From: CAZDWZ01 sp964509425
GTDB taxonomy: Bacteria; Bdellovibrionota_C; UBA2361; SZUA-149; CAZDWZ01
Assembly: GCA_964509425.1 (NCBI GenBank)
Contig: CAZDWZ010000010.1
Span: 1-64,000, forward strand
Reading direction: 5' to 3'
Length of the DNA: 64,000 nucleotides
The notes beneath the pieces were generated by a model. The model had not been told where the DNA came from, did no database searches, and worked only from the letters and a program-made list of their open reading frames with translations. Position 1 is the stretch's first letter. Each line of letters starts with the position of its first letter. The position numbers were made by a program, and so were the translations under genes. Below, piece by piece: positions 26,095 through 34,507 of the stretch.

Positions 26095-28119
26095 TCAAGC
26101 TTTCGCGAGCTTTTCGCTTATTTGGTTCCGCAGCTTCTCCACCGCGGGATTCCTTTCGGTGGCAACGCTTGACACGTTAACCCCGACGCGCTCGGAAAGA
26201 AGTAACCCCACCAAGCCTTCAAGCACGTTACTTCCCGGAGCTCCGGACGCCGGTGCAGTGCCCGCGGAATTCCCCCCGCCTCCTCCAATGACGACTTTGG
26301 GTACGACATCAACTCCTGAACGCTCAATGGCCTCTGAGAAACGGTTCACCACCTGCTGAAGCACCTGATATTGGGGTCCACCGTAGGCACGAACCTGCTC
26401 TTCCGCCGCCATTGCCTGAGCGATACCGATTCGCGCGGCACGCTCTGCTTCGGCCTCGGCAAGCGCTCGAATTTGAGACGCTTGTTGCAGGGCCCGCTGA
26501 TACTCCGCCTTCCCCTCGTTTGATTGAATTTGAATGCTGATCTCAGATTCTGTGAGTCGCTGTTGCTGTCTGGCCCGCGATTCTGCTTCTCGCAACTCGC
26601 GCTCGCGCACGGCGGCCTGTTGTTGACGTTCGTAGGTATCAACCTGTTCGGTCGCTATCTGCCGTGAGCGAAGTTGCGTGAGAATCTGCTCAATCTGTGC
26701 GCCAGTGCCAGAGCTCGGAGTACCGATCAACACCTCCTCCAACTCGAGGTTATAGTGATCGAACTTCAGCTTCATCTCGGCTGACGCTGCATCCTGAATA
26801 TGGCTTCTCTCTTGAAGCAATTCGATCAACGTTCTCGTTTGCGCCACGTTCTTGAAGTACGCCGACACCATCGGGTCCAGAGTTTGTTCCACCAATTTTT
26901 TGATGTCGCCGAATCTCTGAATCACTAACGGAGCTTTTTGGTAGTCGATGTGAAGGACGACACTGAGCGGAAGGGAGGGTTCAAAGGCGTCCCTTGTTAT
27001 CAGCGAAACCTCAGCCAGATTCTCATCGAATTTATGAGAACCCGATTCGCTCTTTTTCCATTTCAAAATGAAGTTGGTAGTCGGAACGTGGATCACCTTT
27101 CCCGCGTAAGGGTTGAAGGCATATTTCCCCGGAAGCAGGGGGGTCCTCCAAACACCTTTCTCGCCGCGTTCGACAAGCTCACCGTGCCGATACGTAGAAC
27201 CACTGATGTCCACGCCGCTTTGGCCGGTATAAGAAACGACAACTCCGACATACCCGACATCGACGAAAGTCTTCGGCAGAAGCTCCACCGTCGCAAAAAG
27301 TCGATTAAGGTAATACGTCCCCTCGACAAGGACTTGATACTGGCGTCCTCTCCGCCCTCCGGCGCGTAAAAAAGCTTCGGGATCTTGAAAGTTGTTATGA
27401 AAGTTCTCAGGCTTTGATGGATCGTTTCCCAACACGGGAGCAATAATTTCGCCCTCCGCAAGCGAAAGTCCGTCGTGTATCGTCACTATCCCGATCGAGT
27501 CGTCCTGACCCTTGATCACGAGCGGTTCAAAACCATTCCTCTCGGCGATTATGCTGCTCATGTCTTCAAACAACTTTGCATCACCGGCATCGAGGTCATG
27601 GAAAAATAGGTAATCGCGACTAATCACCACAAACTGAGCGAGGTTTATCGCGTAGGTTCCCTCTCGAAGGATTTTTCGTTGAGGGCCTTTCTGCCCACCG
27701 TTTTCGAAAAAGTCGGCGACTTCTTCATAATCCTGTGCCACGGCATTCGATGCGAGAGTCTGCTGTGCCTGAAGCGATTGACCGTCCCGCGCAAACACGT
27801 AGCCGATTGTCCCCTGCGGAATGGTGACGAGCGGCATCTTGTGGATCCGGTAAATAAACGGGGTCATGACATGCCACCCACCACGAAGAGTTTTCGGCTG
27901 GTATCCCGCCTCCCCTTGGAGTGCGATAATTCCAGTGCGAACCGACCCTTTCATACTGAAGAGTTTTTCTACGACCCCCACTCGATTGTTCGGAATGTAG
28001 CGGACAAAACGACCGTGATAGAGAAGCCAAACCAGCGCCGATATCGTGAAGAGAATGAAAACGTTTCCGATACTCAAGAGAGACTGCAGCTGAGCAACGA
28101 AATCCGCATGAGTGTTCAT
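26095..28119 (-). CDS. SPFH/Band 7 (flotillin-like) membrane protein
   Basis: A 674-residue protein with an N-terminal TM segment (about 18-37), then YIPNNRVGVVEKLFSMKG and a long SPFH region with WHVMTPFIYRIHKMPLVTIP, EGTYAINLAQFVVISRD and a second repeat-like part (EGTYYLNRLFATVELLPKTF). Residues 480-590 are a long charged coiled coil (QVDTYERQQQAAVRERELRE and ALQQASQIRALAEAEAERAA) of the kind that drives oligomerisation of flotillins. The C-terminus has GGGGGNSAG and a helical tail. Family knowledge points to a scaffold for membrane microdomains facing the cytosol. It has no NfeD partner next to it. The shared terminator at 25903 probably ends its transcript. Confidence 0.88.
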   Translation of the reverse strand: MNTHADFVAQLQSLLSIGNVFILFTISALVWLLYHGRFVRYIPNNRVGVVEKLFSMKGSVRTGIIALQGEAGYQPKTLRGGWHVMTPFIYRIHKMPLVTIPQGTIGYVFARDGQSLQAQQTLASNAVAQDYEEVADFFENGGQKGPQRKILREGTYAINLAQFVVISRDYLFFHDLDAGDAKLFEDMSSIIAERNGFEPLVIKGQDDSIGIVTIHDGLSLAEGEIIAPVLGNDPSKPENFHNNFQDPEAFLRAGGRRGRQYQVLVEGTYYLNRLFATVELLPKTFVDVGYVGVVVSYTGQSGVDISGSTYRHGELVERGEKGVWRTPLLPGKYAFNPYAGKVIHVPTTNFILKWKKSESGSHKFDENLAEVSLITRDAFEPSLPLSVVLHIDYQKAPLVIQRFGDIKKLVEQTLDPMVSAYFKNVAQTRTLIELLQERSHIQDAASAEMKLKFDHYNLELEEVLIGTPSSGTGAQIEQILTQLRSRQIATEQVDTYERQQQAAVRERELREAESRARQQQRLTESEISIQIQSNEGKAEYQRALQQASQIRALAEAEAERAARIGIAQAMAAEEQVRAYGGPQYQVLQQVVNRFSEAIERSGVDVVPKVVIGGGGGNSAGTAPASGAPGSNVLEGLVGLLLSERVGVNVSSVATERNPAVEKLRNQISEKLAKA

Positions 28120-28547
28120 AAGCTCCTATTTCATTTTGGTACTTACTTTTTCTGTATTATACACCTCTCTGTGTTCGATTTAAATCAAATACGCAGCGCG
28201 GCCGGCTAACACGTCGAAATATTAGGGTTATCGGATGGAGAAGATGGCGCTCCTTTCGACCCTGTCCGCCGAATTCGGTGACCGAAGAACTTTCCGCCCA
28301 GACCCTCGATTCGAAACTTAGAAGCCTCCGCAAAGACCAGCGGGTCTGCAGGACCCATCGGCAGCAAAGTTTTTCTGTCCGCTGAGAACCATCGCGTGAG
28401 GTCTCGTGTGCGAGGACAGCTACGGCGTTCGATCTCATTCGAACTCGGACGGGTCGATTCGAAGCGAAAGCGGGTGACTCACAAGTTGCAATTCGCATTC
28501 GTTGGCTCAGGAGGCGCTTGGGATGAAACCCGTTCCAAGATCCCACG
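28120..28547. other. Intergenic region upstream of the SPFH gene
   Basis: No gene is supported. It should contain the SPFH promoter. A degenerate REP unit (ATGAAACCCGTTCC, 28523-28536) lies directly before the second leader-element copy, where the left arm of the opening hairpin would be expected. Confidence 0.4.
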
Positions 28548-28690
28548 AGCCCCTTTCCGGGCCGTTAGTTGCCGCGACGGTCCGTGTTGCGTGCGTGTCG
28601 CGCCCAAAAGCCCCGTCAACCTTCCCGAAGTTCGCCTGCTGGACGACTTTTGGCACCGCGTCATGTCGTTGAGACTCCTGAAAGGAGCAT
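28548..28690 (+). repeat. Structured leader element, copy 2, without its gene
   Basis: It matches 23975-24115 from CCTTTCCGG through CCGTTAGTTGCCGCGA, then CGTCAACCTTCCCGA, GCTGGACGACTTT, GCACCGCGTCATGTCG and ACTCCTGAAAGGAGC. The left arm of the first hairpin is missing. No long frame follows; 130 bases later comes the hairpin at 28818. It looks like a leader-plus-hairpin unit whose gene has been lost or not yet acquired. Confidence 0.65.
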
Positions 28691-28817
28691 CCATACGAGT
28701 GGTATGAAGAACTTTTTCTGCACATCGGTGTCGTCTGCGGTTGGATTCAAAGTCGAATTCCAAATCTCATAAGAGGACGCAGAGGGACGAAAGCATGCGC
28801 CTAAAAAAAGGGCCGCA

Positions 28818-28863
28818 GCGCGAGTGAAGGGGATTTAACCTCCTTTCTCGTCCTTCGCTCGCG
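28818..28863. terminator. Hairpin between the empty leader and the 28889 gene
   Basis: GCGCGAGTGAAGG (28818-28830) pairs with CCTTCGCTCGCG (28852-28863). It lies 25 bases beyond the stop of the minus-strand gene ending at 28889 and shares its outer sequence with the hairpin at 24931. Confidence 0.6.
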
Positions 28864-28888
28864 TTACGGCTTCTCGCTTTTTGTTCGA

Positions 28889-29539
28889 TCAATACCTGCT
28901 AAACCATGTGCACGCCCCGGGCGGGACGGACACGGTCCAGCGGGCCGGACGATCCGCACTCGCCTGCGTTACTCGGATGACCGGCTCGAAGAGATCTTCG
29001 AGGTAGTACATCCGCGTCTCGTCCCCGACTCGTTCGACGGCGCAGGGCCGCTTCGCGAGTTGGGGCGAGATGTAACTCAGGAGGGGATCCGCCAGCTCGG
29101 CACCGCCGTACAGGCGACACACATGATCGAACGCCAGCGCCGCGGACGCTGCGGGGATGTAGAACGCCGGGTTGCGGAACCCGGGCAGCACCACCCGCTT
29201 GCGGCACCAGTGCAGTTGCTGGGGGATCTGGTTGCCCGCCAGATCCACCAGAGCGGGGGTGTTCCCGGGCCACCAGCGGAAGCCGGTGTAGGTGCCTTTC
29301 CGGAGCAGCGTGAGCATCTTGCTCCCCACCGGGGAGCAGACGTGTCCGCACTGCTCGTTCCCCCGGCTCTCTACGGCGAGCTGCAACTCGCCGAGGTTCG
29401 CCAGCGCCGTCCCGACCCCTTCCCACGCCCCGACCAGCTTCAATCCGACGTCGTTGGTCCTCGCGAGGCCCGCGAGGTTCTCCGACATCGAAGCGAGCAC
29501 CAGGGCCGTGGGGCTGAGGAAGTCTTTGAGGCGGTTCAT
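28889..29539 (-). CDS. G+C-rich orphan gene
   Basis: A 216-residue protein starting MNRLKDFLSPTALVLASMSE, seven bases after AAAGGAG. It has helices in the first 60 residues, then HVCSPVGSKMLTLLRKGTYT, GFRWWPGNTPALVDLAGNQI and VVLPGFRNPAFYIPAASAAL. No family is recognised. A longer overlapping frame on the same strand is Arg-rich and lacks a ribosome binding site, so I rejected it. The gene is high in G+C at third positions. Its leader (29540-29700) has a 13-base stem GAGTAATCGTCGG / CCGACGGTTACTC with one mismatch, a second hairpin CCGC…GCGG, and the same TCATGTCGG-to-AGGAG ending as the element before the 24120 gene. Confidence 0.65.
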   Translation of the reverse strand: MNRLKDFLSPTALVLASMSENLAGLARTNDVGLKLVGAWEGVGTALANLGELQLAVESRGNEQCGHVCSPVGSKMLTLLRKGTYTGFRWWPGNTPALVDLAGNQIPQQLHWCRKRVVLPGFRNPAFYIPAASAALAFDHVCRLYGGAELADPLLSYISPQLAKRPCAVERVGDETRMYYLEDLFEPVIRVTQASADRPARWTVSVPPGACTWFSRY

Positions 29540-30000
29540 GTTTTCTCCTTTCGGAGTTACGCCGACATGAAAACGGCTGTAGCGAGAAACTCTCCGCGAT
29601 GCCTACGTGCATCACTGCGGAGTAACCGTCGGATGAAGAGGCGTCCTCCATCGTCAACCGACGATTACTCGCATGTGCCCAGGCCAAAACCGGAAAATAG
29701 AAACTTCACTTCACGCTGCTACAAGAGAGAAAGAACCTATCTCAAGATTTATGAGAATGTGTTCGTCGTTCTCAGCGAGCGAGTGGGATTTGAGACTTCA
29801 AAGGGAGAGGAGCGATAGCAATCATACATTTCTCTCCGAGGTGAATAGTCGCGATTGAATTTCGCCATCGTTCCGTAAGGAACTTGGGAGTGAGCGATGG
29901 GGTGGTCATCCTGAGTAATCTCTGTGTCGCTGTGTCGCTGTGTCTCTGTGGTTGAAACAAGCGTCGCAAGCCAGGTCGTTATCCGAACAAGACCTCCTTT
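29540..30000. promoter_or_regulatory. Structured leader of the 28889-29539 gene and spacer
   Basis: 29545-29570 is the inverted copy of the leader ending seen at 24087-24113: TCATGTCGGCGTAACTCC, then GAAAGGAG on the minus strand, with CTCC able to pair with GGAG. 29580-29680 contains the two larger stems described for the gene. Near 29924-29953 is a tandem copy of the CTCTGTG repeat. No gene is supported in the rest. Confidence 0.55.
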
Positions 30001-30028
30001 CCCCCGGCGCGTTTGTGGACGCCGGGGG
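30001..30028 (-). terminator. Strong terminator hairpin of the membrane-protein gene
   Basis: CCCCCGGCG (30001-30009) pairs perfectly with CGCCGGGGG (30020-30028). It lies just beyond the stop codon of the gene ending at 30056. The very G+C-rich stem is of the type seen after the other orphan genes. Confidence 0.65.
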
Positions 30029-30055
30029 GAAGAACCGTGAAGAAGAGGGCGGAGT

Positions 30056-31318
30056 TTAGAACTTCCGCGGAAAAAGGAGCGCTGCGAGGATCGTTCGCAC
30101 CTTCACCGGCTCATGTCGGACCATGATCAGTGCTCGGTAGATCCGAATCGACAAAAGCAGGAACACACCAGCAAGCACGAGCGAGCCGATGAGCCCAGCT
30201 CCGTCGAAGAAATTTCCGTCAAAACCAACAATACTTTTTACAAGCACCGCCGATGGTGCTGAGATCGGATAGAGCAGAAAGCTTCGATACACCTCTTCCC
30301 CTACAAGCGTGGGATAGAAGAGCACCAATGTTGCTACCGGCAGGCAACTCGCCTGATAGATCCGAACAAAAAGCCCAGTCCACTGCGTTAGCTGTCCGAC
30401 GAGTCCGATCAGTTGATACACGGCCACATGCATGATGAGCGCAGTGAAGGAACTCATCGCAAAGCCGGGAACGGCTTGCCAGGGGATCTGGCCAGTTGCT
30501 GCAAGGGGCACGACCACGAACGCTGCTGCAAGTGCGAGGAGGCAGAGTCCAGCGACGATTGCCGCAAGACAGCTCCCGACCACGTTTTCTGATGGGTCGA
30601 AGGTGGTCAACTCAATCTCGAGCGCAGACTTATTCAGCGTCGTTGTCTGGAGGAACGTGGTGACGAGCAGCGACAGCAGCGCTGCCGTCATCGCATCGAG
30701 CGCCATTGCCCACCAGACCAATCTTTTCTCGGCCGGTTTCGTTTTCTGATACTTCGGTTGTGCCACTACTTCGACGGTTCGGTATTTCACGTTCTCCACG
30801 GAAAAGGGTGAACCCGAAATGCCGGCTTGATCCATCGCCGCCCAAACTTTGGCTCGATTTTTCAAGGTCTTTATGACGTCGTCGTTAGCATCACCATGGA
30901 TTCTGACGTACGGATTCCCGTCCACCACCGTCAACCGAACGATTGCAGATTCTCCGCGTGGCTCTGAGGGTCGATGGATCTTTTCGAACTCCGCGTCGTC
31001 GAAGACCACGTGCGTCACCTTGAAATTGCGAGCGGGGCCGCCGTAGTCTTCCTTGGCAAGGAATGCACTGAGCATCTGACCACGTTCCGCGGCATCACTG
31101 CTGCTCGACACGATCACCCAGTTGCTGCTTTCGAGTCGCTCTTCTAGAAACCCGAGCCCGTTGATGGCGTTTGACGTCACTTGGAAAACGGTGCTCCCGC
31201 CAAACCCGATCCCGAACGCCGTGACCATCAACCACACACCTGCCGCCCAGAAGCTCTTTCTCTTGAAGAGCAGGCGGGCACGTTGAGCGGTGATCGCGAG
31301 GACTGCCGAAACGCGCAT
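30056..31318 (-). CDS. Multi-TM protein resembling an ABC-2 type permease
   Basis: The ATG at 31318 (MRVSAVLAITAQRARLLFKR) has GGAGG seven bases upstream and is preferred over an earlier in-frame ATG. A TM segment near 25-45 is followed by a soluble external region of about 160 residues (SSNWVIVSSSSDAAERGQ, VVDGNPYVRIHGDANDDVI), then five or six TM segments. A TM, a large external loop and a C-terminal TM bundle is the ABC-2 (NatB-like) permease layout. No ABC ATPase gene is adjacent, so transport function is uncertain. It is G+C-rich, with a hairpin on each side. The leader stem GTGTCTCGTCCTC / GAGGACAAGACAC is followed by CTCC-TTTTTC-GGAGG, which can sequester the Shine-Dalgarno sequence. 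Confidence 0.7.
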   Translation of the reverse strand: MRVSAVLAITAQRARLLFKRKSFWAAGVWLMVTAFGIGFGGSTVFQVTSNAINGLGFLEERLESSNWVIVSSSSDAAERGQMLSAFLAKEDYGGPARNFKVTHVVFDDAEFEKIHRPSEPRGESAIVRLTVVDGNPYVRIHGDANDDVIKTLKNRAKVWAAMDQAGISGSPFSVENVKYRTVEVVAQPKYQKTKPAEKRLVWWAMALDAMTAALLSLLVTTFLQTTTLNKSALEIELTTFDPSENVVGSCLAAIVAGLCLLALAAAFVVVPLAATGQIPWQAVPGFAMSSFTALIMHVAVYQLIGLVGQLTQWTGLFVRIYQASCLPVATLVLFYPTLVGEEVYRSFLLYPISAPSAVLVKSIVGFDGNFFDGAGLIGSLVLAGVFLLLSIRIYRALIMVRHEPVKVRTILAALLFPRKF

Positions 31319-31325
31319 GTGTAAA

Positions 31326-31389
31326 CCTCCGAAAAAGGAGTGTCTTGTCCTCACCGCTCCGGTGGACCGGAGACAGGAGGACGAGACAC
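31326..31389 (-). promoter_or_regulatory. Leader hairpins of the 30056-31318 gene
   Basis: GTGTCTTGTCCTC (31340-31352) pairs with GAGGACGAGACAC (31377-31389) with one mismatch and encloses CTCCGGTGGACCGGAG (31357-31372), itself a hairpin. CCTCC at 31326-31330 can pair with GGAG at 31337-31340. On the transcript this is an anti-Shine-Dalgarno/Shine-Dalgarno mini-hairpin directly before the start codon. Confidence 0.6.
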
Positions 31390-31585
31390 GGATATCCCCG
31401 AGGTCAGAGGTTAGAGAGTGCGCATGGCCGGGAAGGAAAACTCCCGCTCACGGAAGGATACCCGAAAAGAAGCGAGGATTTGGCGAAGACGAAGATTTAG
31501 AATGTTCTCGACCGTGAAAAGATCAGGAGGTAGGAAATCGAACAAAATCGGAAGCGAAAGACATATCGGTCTGACATATCGGGCT

Positions 31586-31691
31586 GGAACGGGGTTCATC
31601 CTAAGTATAAAGATGCGAAATAGTCATTCCGACGACAACGATTAGGCGCGTTCAAATCACGCAGCTCCCCGCTCAAGATGAACCCCGTTCC
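31586..31691. repeat. REPIN: inverted pair of REP units
   Basis: GGAACGGGGTTCAT (31586-31599) and its inverse ATGAACCCCGTTCC (31678-31691) enclose about 80 bases. The end of the insert (AAATCACGCAGCT…CTCAAG) matches the pair at 34077-34182. Two further partial units (CCAGGGCGAG repeats) follow to about 31740. The arrangement fits REPINs mobilised by a RAYT transposase such as the one at 61675. Confidence 0.75.
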
Positions 31692-31772
31692 AGGGCGAGA
31701 AAACCCCGTCCCAGGGCGAGAGACCGTTCCAGGGCGAGAGGTCATGAAAACTGTGGCTTCGATACGTGACGC

Positions 31773-32237
31773 TCAAGAATTTGAAGTCGGGCACGCCTGC
31801 CAGAGAAGGATCATGCACGCCGCCGTCCGCAGGCTCCAGACCAGCGTTCGAATCCAGTTCCAGCGCACCAATCTTTCGATTTGATCTTCGGAAAAGCCTT
31901 TCTCGAGTTGAGCATGCGTCGGTGACTGAATGAAGCACGTTGACCCCCAGAGCACGACGACCAGAGGGAGTGCGCTCCACGAGAACCAAGAAGGGACGTT
32001 CCGGGTATACGACTCGAATCCGAGCGGCGGAAACAATACCATTGCCGTGCACAGTTCCGTGAGCATGAGCGGAGCGACGATGATCGAGATCCTGCGGCAG
32101 TGAAAGCCTTGCCAGGTTTTGAACTGTCGTGCGTCAAGGCCACTGAACATCGGATAGTGAACGAGCTGAATCACCCATATCACGCCGGTCATGAGAAGGG
32201 TCGCGCAAACATGTGCGAGGAGGAGGAAGTGATGCAT
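31773..32237 (-). CDS. Four-TM membrane protein
   Basis: A 154-residue protein starting MHHFLLLAHVCATLLMTGVI; the ribosome binding site is weak. Four hydrophobic segments (about 5-25, 50-72, 82-103, 128-147) are connected by short loops: HYPMFSGLDARQFKTWQGFH, SPTHAQLEKGFSEDQIERLV and RWNWIRTLVWSLRTAACMI. The HYP motif after TM1 and WxxFHxxR before TM2 are typical of a small family of bacterial integral membrane proteins of unknown role, which I know only as hypothetical. Degenerate REP units lie on both sides (31723 and 32273-32320). Confidence 0.65.
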   Translation of the reverse strand: MHHFLLLAHVCATLLMTGVIWVIQLVHYPMFSGLDARQFKTWQGFHCRRISIIVAPLMLTELCTAMVLFPPLGFESYTRNVPSWFSWSALPLVVVLWGSTCFIQSPTHAQLEKGFSEDQIERLVRWNWIRTLVWSLRTAACMILLWQACPTSNS

Positions 32238-32272
32238 AGCGATTCCAAGCGAGATGCGGGTTAGTGCAAAGC

Positions 32273-32320
32273 GACCCCGTTCCAGAGCGTCCTTTCAGGC
32301 GTCGTTATGAAGCCCGTTCC
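32273..32320. repeat. Two degenerate REP units
   Basis: GACCCCGTTCCAG (32273-32285) and ATGAAGCCCGTTCC (32307-32320) match the REP core with one or two changes and lie in the same orientation, between two membrane-protein genes. Confidence 0.5.
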
Positions 32321-32625
32321 ACTTCAACCCTTTGACCAATAATGCTCTGCCGGTGAGATCTCCACGCAAGGTAGATCGCGAAGAGATGCAACGCGATCAG
32401 GCCTAAGAAAAGGTACTCGAGCACATCAGTGCACGAGTCGAGAAACGGACGTGGCTCACGATTCTTTAGTACGCGAGAACTCAAGCTGGGACAGATCTGG
32501 TTGGACCCCGCGGAGGTAGCGACAAGATAGGATAGATAGAAACAAGGGCAGACGATGCCAAACAGCCCGGCGAAGAAATCGAACGGCTTCAGTATCATTT
32601 CGAGAAGAAACAATAGTCTTCGCAT
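32305..32625 (-). CDS. Small two-TM membrane protein
   Basis: A 106-residue frame starting MRRLLFLLEMILKPFDFFAG. Two hydrophobic helices (about 16-38 and 69-89) flank a Cys/Ser-containing loop (AGSNQICPSLSSRVLKNREP), and the C-terminus is basic, with WRSHRQSIIGQRVEVERAS. The ribosome binding site is not obvious, and the 3' end overlaps a degenerate REP unit, so the last residues may derive from the repeat. No family is recognised. Confidence 0.45.
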   Translation of the reverse strand: MRRLLFLLEMILKPFDFFAGLFGIVCPCFYLSYLVATSAGSNQICPSLSSRVLKNREPRPFLDSCTDVLEYLFLGLIALHLFAIYLAWRSHRQSIIGQRVEVERAS

Positions 32626-32980
32626 GCGCTAAATTCTCTCAACAAGCAGAGCCTGAACTGGAATAAAGAATTATCCGGCTGGCTTGCTGTGGCAAGCACT
32701 TTGCGCTTGCCACTCATTCGCAATGCGCCATCCCCCTTGGAATCGACTTCGGGGCGTCTTGAACCGACTCTGTCGAGAAGATCGTGCAGATGCGGGCCTC
32801 AAGTTGGGCTTCCTAACAAAAGTTTACCCCTTCCTAATCAGAATCTTCGTCGGCGATATTCTCTCTTTCTCCATCCGATAACACCTCTCGTTATGCAGGA
32901 AGCAGAGAGCGCCGGCGTCTCGGCTGTAATGGACCGTTTCGCGGAGCTTGCTGACTTTAATTATAAAAGAGAGGTTGTCT
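32626..32980. other. Intergenic region with a short perfect hairpin
   Basis: TGGCAAGC (32690-32697) pairs with GCTTGCCA (32705-32712). The rest shows no gene. The promoter of the 32981 gene is expected here. Confidence 0.35.
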
Positions 32981-33946
32981 ATGAAAACGAGTTCTGTCCC
33001 GTTCATTGTGAATGCCTTTGATGCTGGTTCGATCGCCAAGGTATTTCGCCGTCCACTTTTACGTCGGTGGATAAACGTTGCATTCGCGGTGGTTGCGTTC
33101 AGCCATATCTCAACAGACATTTGCATTGGCGAAGATTTGACCGCCGTCAATATGATACTCGCGAGCGAAGCCTATGGAATCGAGAGTCCGCCGATCGAGC
33201 CCGTGTACGAGGTAATGACGACGACCTATGATCAATCCATCGACCCCGTGTACGAGATAATGACCACGGCCTATGATCAATTTTTGTCCGCATCGTACAC
33301 GCTTTTCACTGCGGATTTCGAAGAAACTGTTCCGGCTCTCCCCGTAGACTCGGATCTCGACGGGATAGCGGATGAGCATGACGGCTGCCCGTTTGAATAC
33401 TCAAGAAGCGCTCCTGGTGAGTGCGGATGCGAGGTGAGCGAAGCGGACTGTGCTTTGCTGATGAATCCGATCGCACCGTGGGAACCAACCGGAGTTGTTT
33501 TCTATCGTGGCTATGTCGACGAGCTTCTGGCTGCCGAAGCGGCTTGCGCAAGCATGGTTGTTTCAACCGTGACCAGCAGCGCGCCACGTTTCGGACAAGG
33601 ATGGTTTCGCTACGAAGAACTGAGAACGATTGTTAAGGATACCAGCGAAGCTTTTATTGAGACGGCGATGGCCATGATTGGCGATCAGGAGTCCCTCGAG
33701 AAGCTCACAAAGGAGCTCGATAACCTCATCAAAGCCACCGCGGCAAAGAAAGAGACGGATGCTATCACTGCCTTGAAGGCGGTCATTAAGATTCTGGGCG
33801 AGATTCGGCCGACACAGTTGGTAAATTGGAAGCAGAATGTTCCGTTAAAGGATCAGTCTAAGGACTTTTCCAATGATCTGAAATATCTCTTAGAGACGCT
33901 CGGTCAGTACAAGAAACTGCTCGAACTTCTCCCCACTGATATTTAG
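32981..33946 (+). CDS. Secreted protein with a thrombospondin type 3-like calcium motif
   Basis: The ATG at 32981 (MKTSSVPFIVNAFDAGSIAK) has GAGAGG upstream. A hydrophobic segment near 30-45 (WINVAFAVVAFSHIS) acts as a signal or anchor. A tandem repeat follows (PVYEVMTTTYDQS / PVYEIMTTAYDQF, near 68-98). Next is an acidic PVDSDLDGIADEHDGCPFEY, a thrombospondin type 3-like repeat that normally binds calcium and occurs in outer-membrane and surface proteins. After a Cys pair the rest (about 170-322) is helical, with LEKLTKELDNLIKATAAKKE. The likely location is the cell envelope. The role is unknown. A terminator hairpin follows at 33967. Confidence 0.7.
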   Translation: MKTSSVPFIVNAFDAGSIAKVFRRPLLRRWINVAFAVVAFSHISTDICIGEDLTAVNMILASEAYGIESPPIEPVYEVMTTTYDQSIDPVYEIMTTAYDQFLSASYTLFTADFEETVPALPVDSDLDGIADEHDGCPFEYSRSAPGECGCEVSEADCALLMNPIAPWEPTGVVFYRGYVDELLAAEAACASMVVSTVTSSAPRFGQGWFRYEELRTIVKDTSEAFIETAMAMIGDQESLEKLTKELDNLIKATAAKKETDAITALKAVIKILGEIRPTQLVNWKQNVPLKDQSKDFSNDLKYLLETLGQYKKLLELLPTDI

Positions 33947-33966
33947 CACCATTTCCCAAGAACAAA

Positions 33967-34010
33967 GAGGAAGAGAGGGTCGAAGCCCTGTGCTTTGCCT
34001 TCTCTTCCTC
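33967..34010 (+). terminator. Terminator-like hairpin
   Basis: GAGGAAGAGAGG near 33967 pairs with CCTTCTCTTCCTC near 33998-34010. It starts 20 bases after the stop of the calcium-motif protein gene. Confidence 0.55.
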
Positions 34011-34076
34011 ATGAGCTCACCATCCACAGGAACTCATGACGACTCTTGCTCAAAGGCCATGGCGGCTTGAGGGAAC

Positions 34077-34182
34077 GGAACGGGGTTCATTCTGAGTGTG
34101 GAAATGTAGAATAGATCGTTGAACGCCGATTGTCCGGCGTAATCGAATCACGCAGCTGCCTGATCAAGATGAACCCCGTTCC
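34077..34182. repeat. REPIN: inverted pair of REP units
   Basis: GGAACGGGGTTCAT (34077-34090) and ATGAACCCCGTTCC (34169-34182) enclose an insert whose right part (GAATCACGCAGCTGCCTGAT) matches that of the pair at 31586-31691. The equal spacing of about 105 bases in both supports mobilisation as a unit. Confidence 0.75.
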
Positions 34183-34451
34183 AGATCACGGCCAACCGCC
34201 TACGCTGAGGTTTCCGATCATATCATTGTGTAAACGATGTTCTGTCGTTCAAGTGTCCACGATGTTTTGTCGCTGTGCCATTTTTGCATTTCTAGTTGAT
34301 TCCATTCTGATTCCCTTCCTAACCGGGGACCGGGGCCCGCCCTCTCGGCGCTGCCGGAAGACTCTCATGCAACCGCAGTGGACGCGAAGGACGCAGAGAG
34401 ATTTCGACAGAGACACTCCAAAGCACTGCAGCATCATTCAAAAACAAAAAA
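34183..34451. other. Intergenic spacer
   Basis: No gene is supported. Near 34366-34405 is a diverged copy of the CTCTGTG-type repeat (GCAACCGCAGTGGACGCGAA). Confidence 0.35.
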
Positions 34452-34483
34452 AGCCGCCGGACCTCTTTCGAGATCCGGCGGCT
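34452..34483 (-). terminator. Intrinsic terminator of the atpB-atpE transcript
   Basis: AGCCGCCGGACCTC (34452-34465) and GAGATCCGGCGGCT (34470-34483) form the stem. On the minus strand it is followed by TTTTTTTGTTTTTG. It lies 24 bases after the atpE stop codon and is nearly identical to the terminator at 25903. Confidence 0.85.
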
Positions 34484-34507
34484 TTCTGCTTTTCGCCTAA
34501 GAAATTC

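Noticed and set aside
28899..29687. A longer overlapping minus-strand frame over the 28889-29539 gene
   Set aside because: Extremely Arg-rich, and its start lies inside the structured leader without a ribosome binding site.
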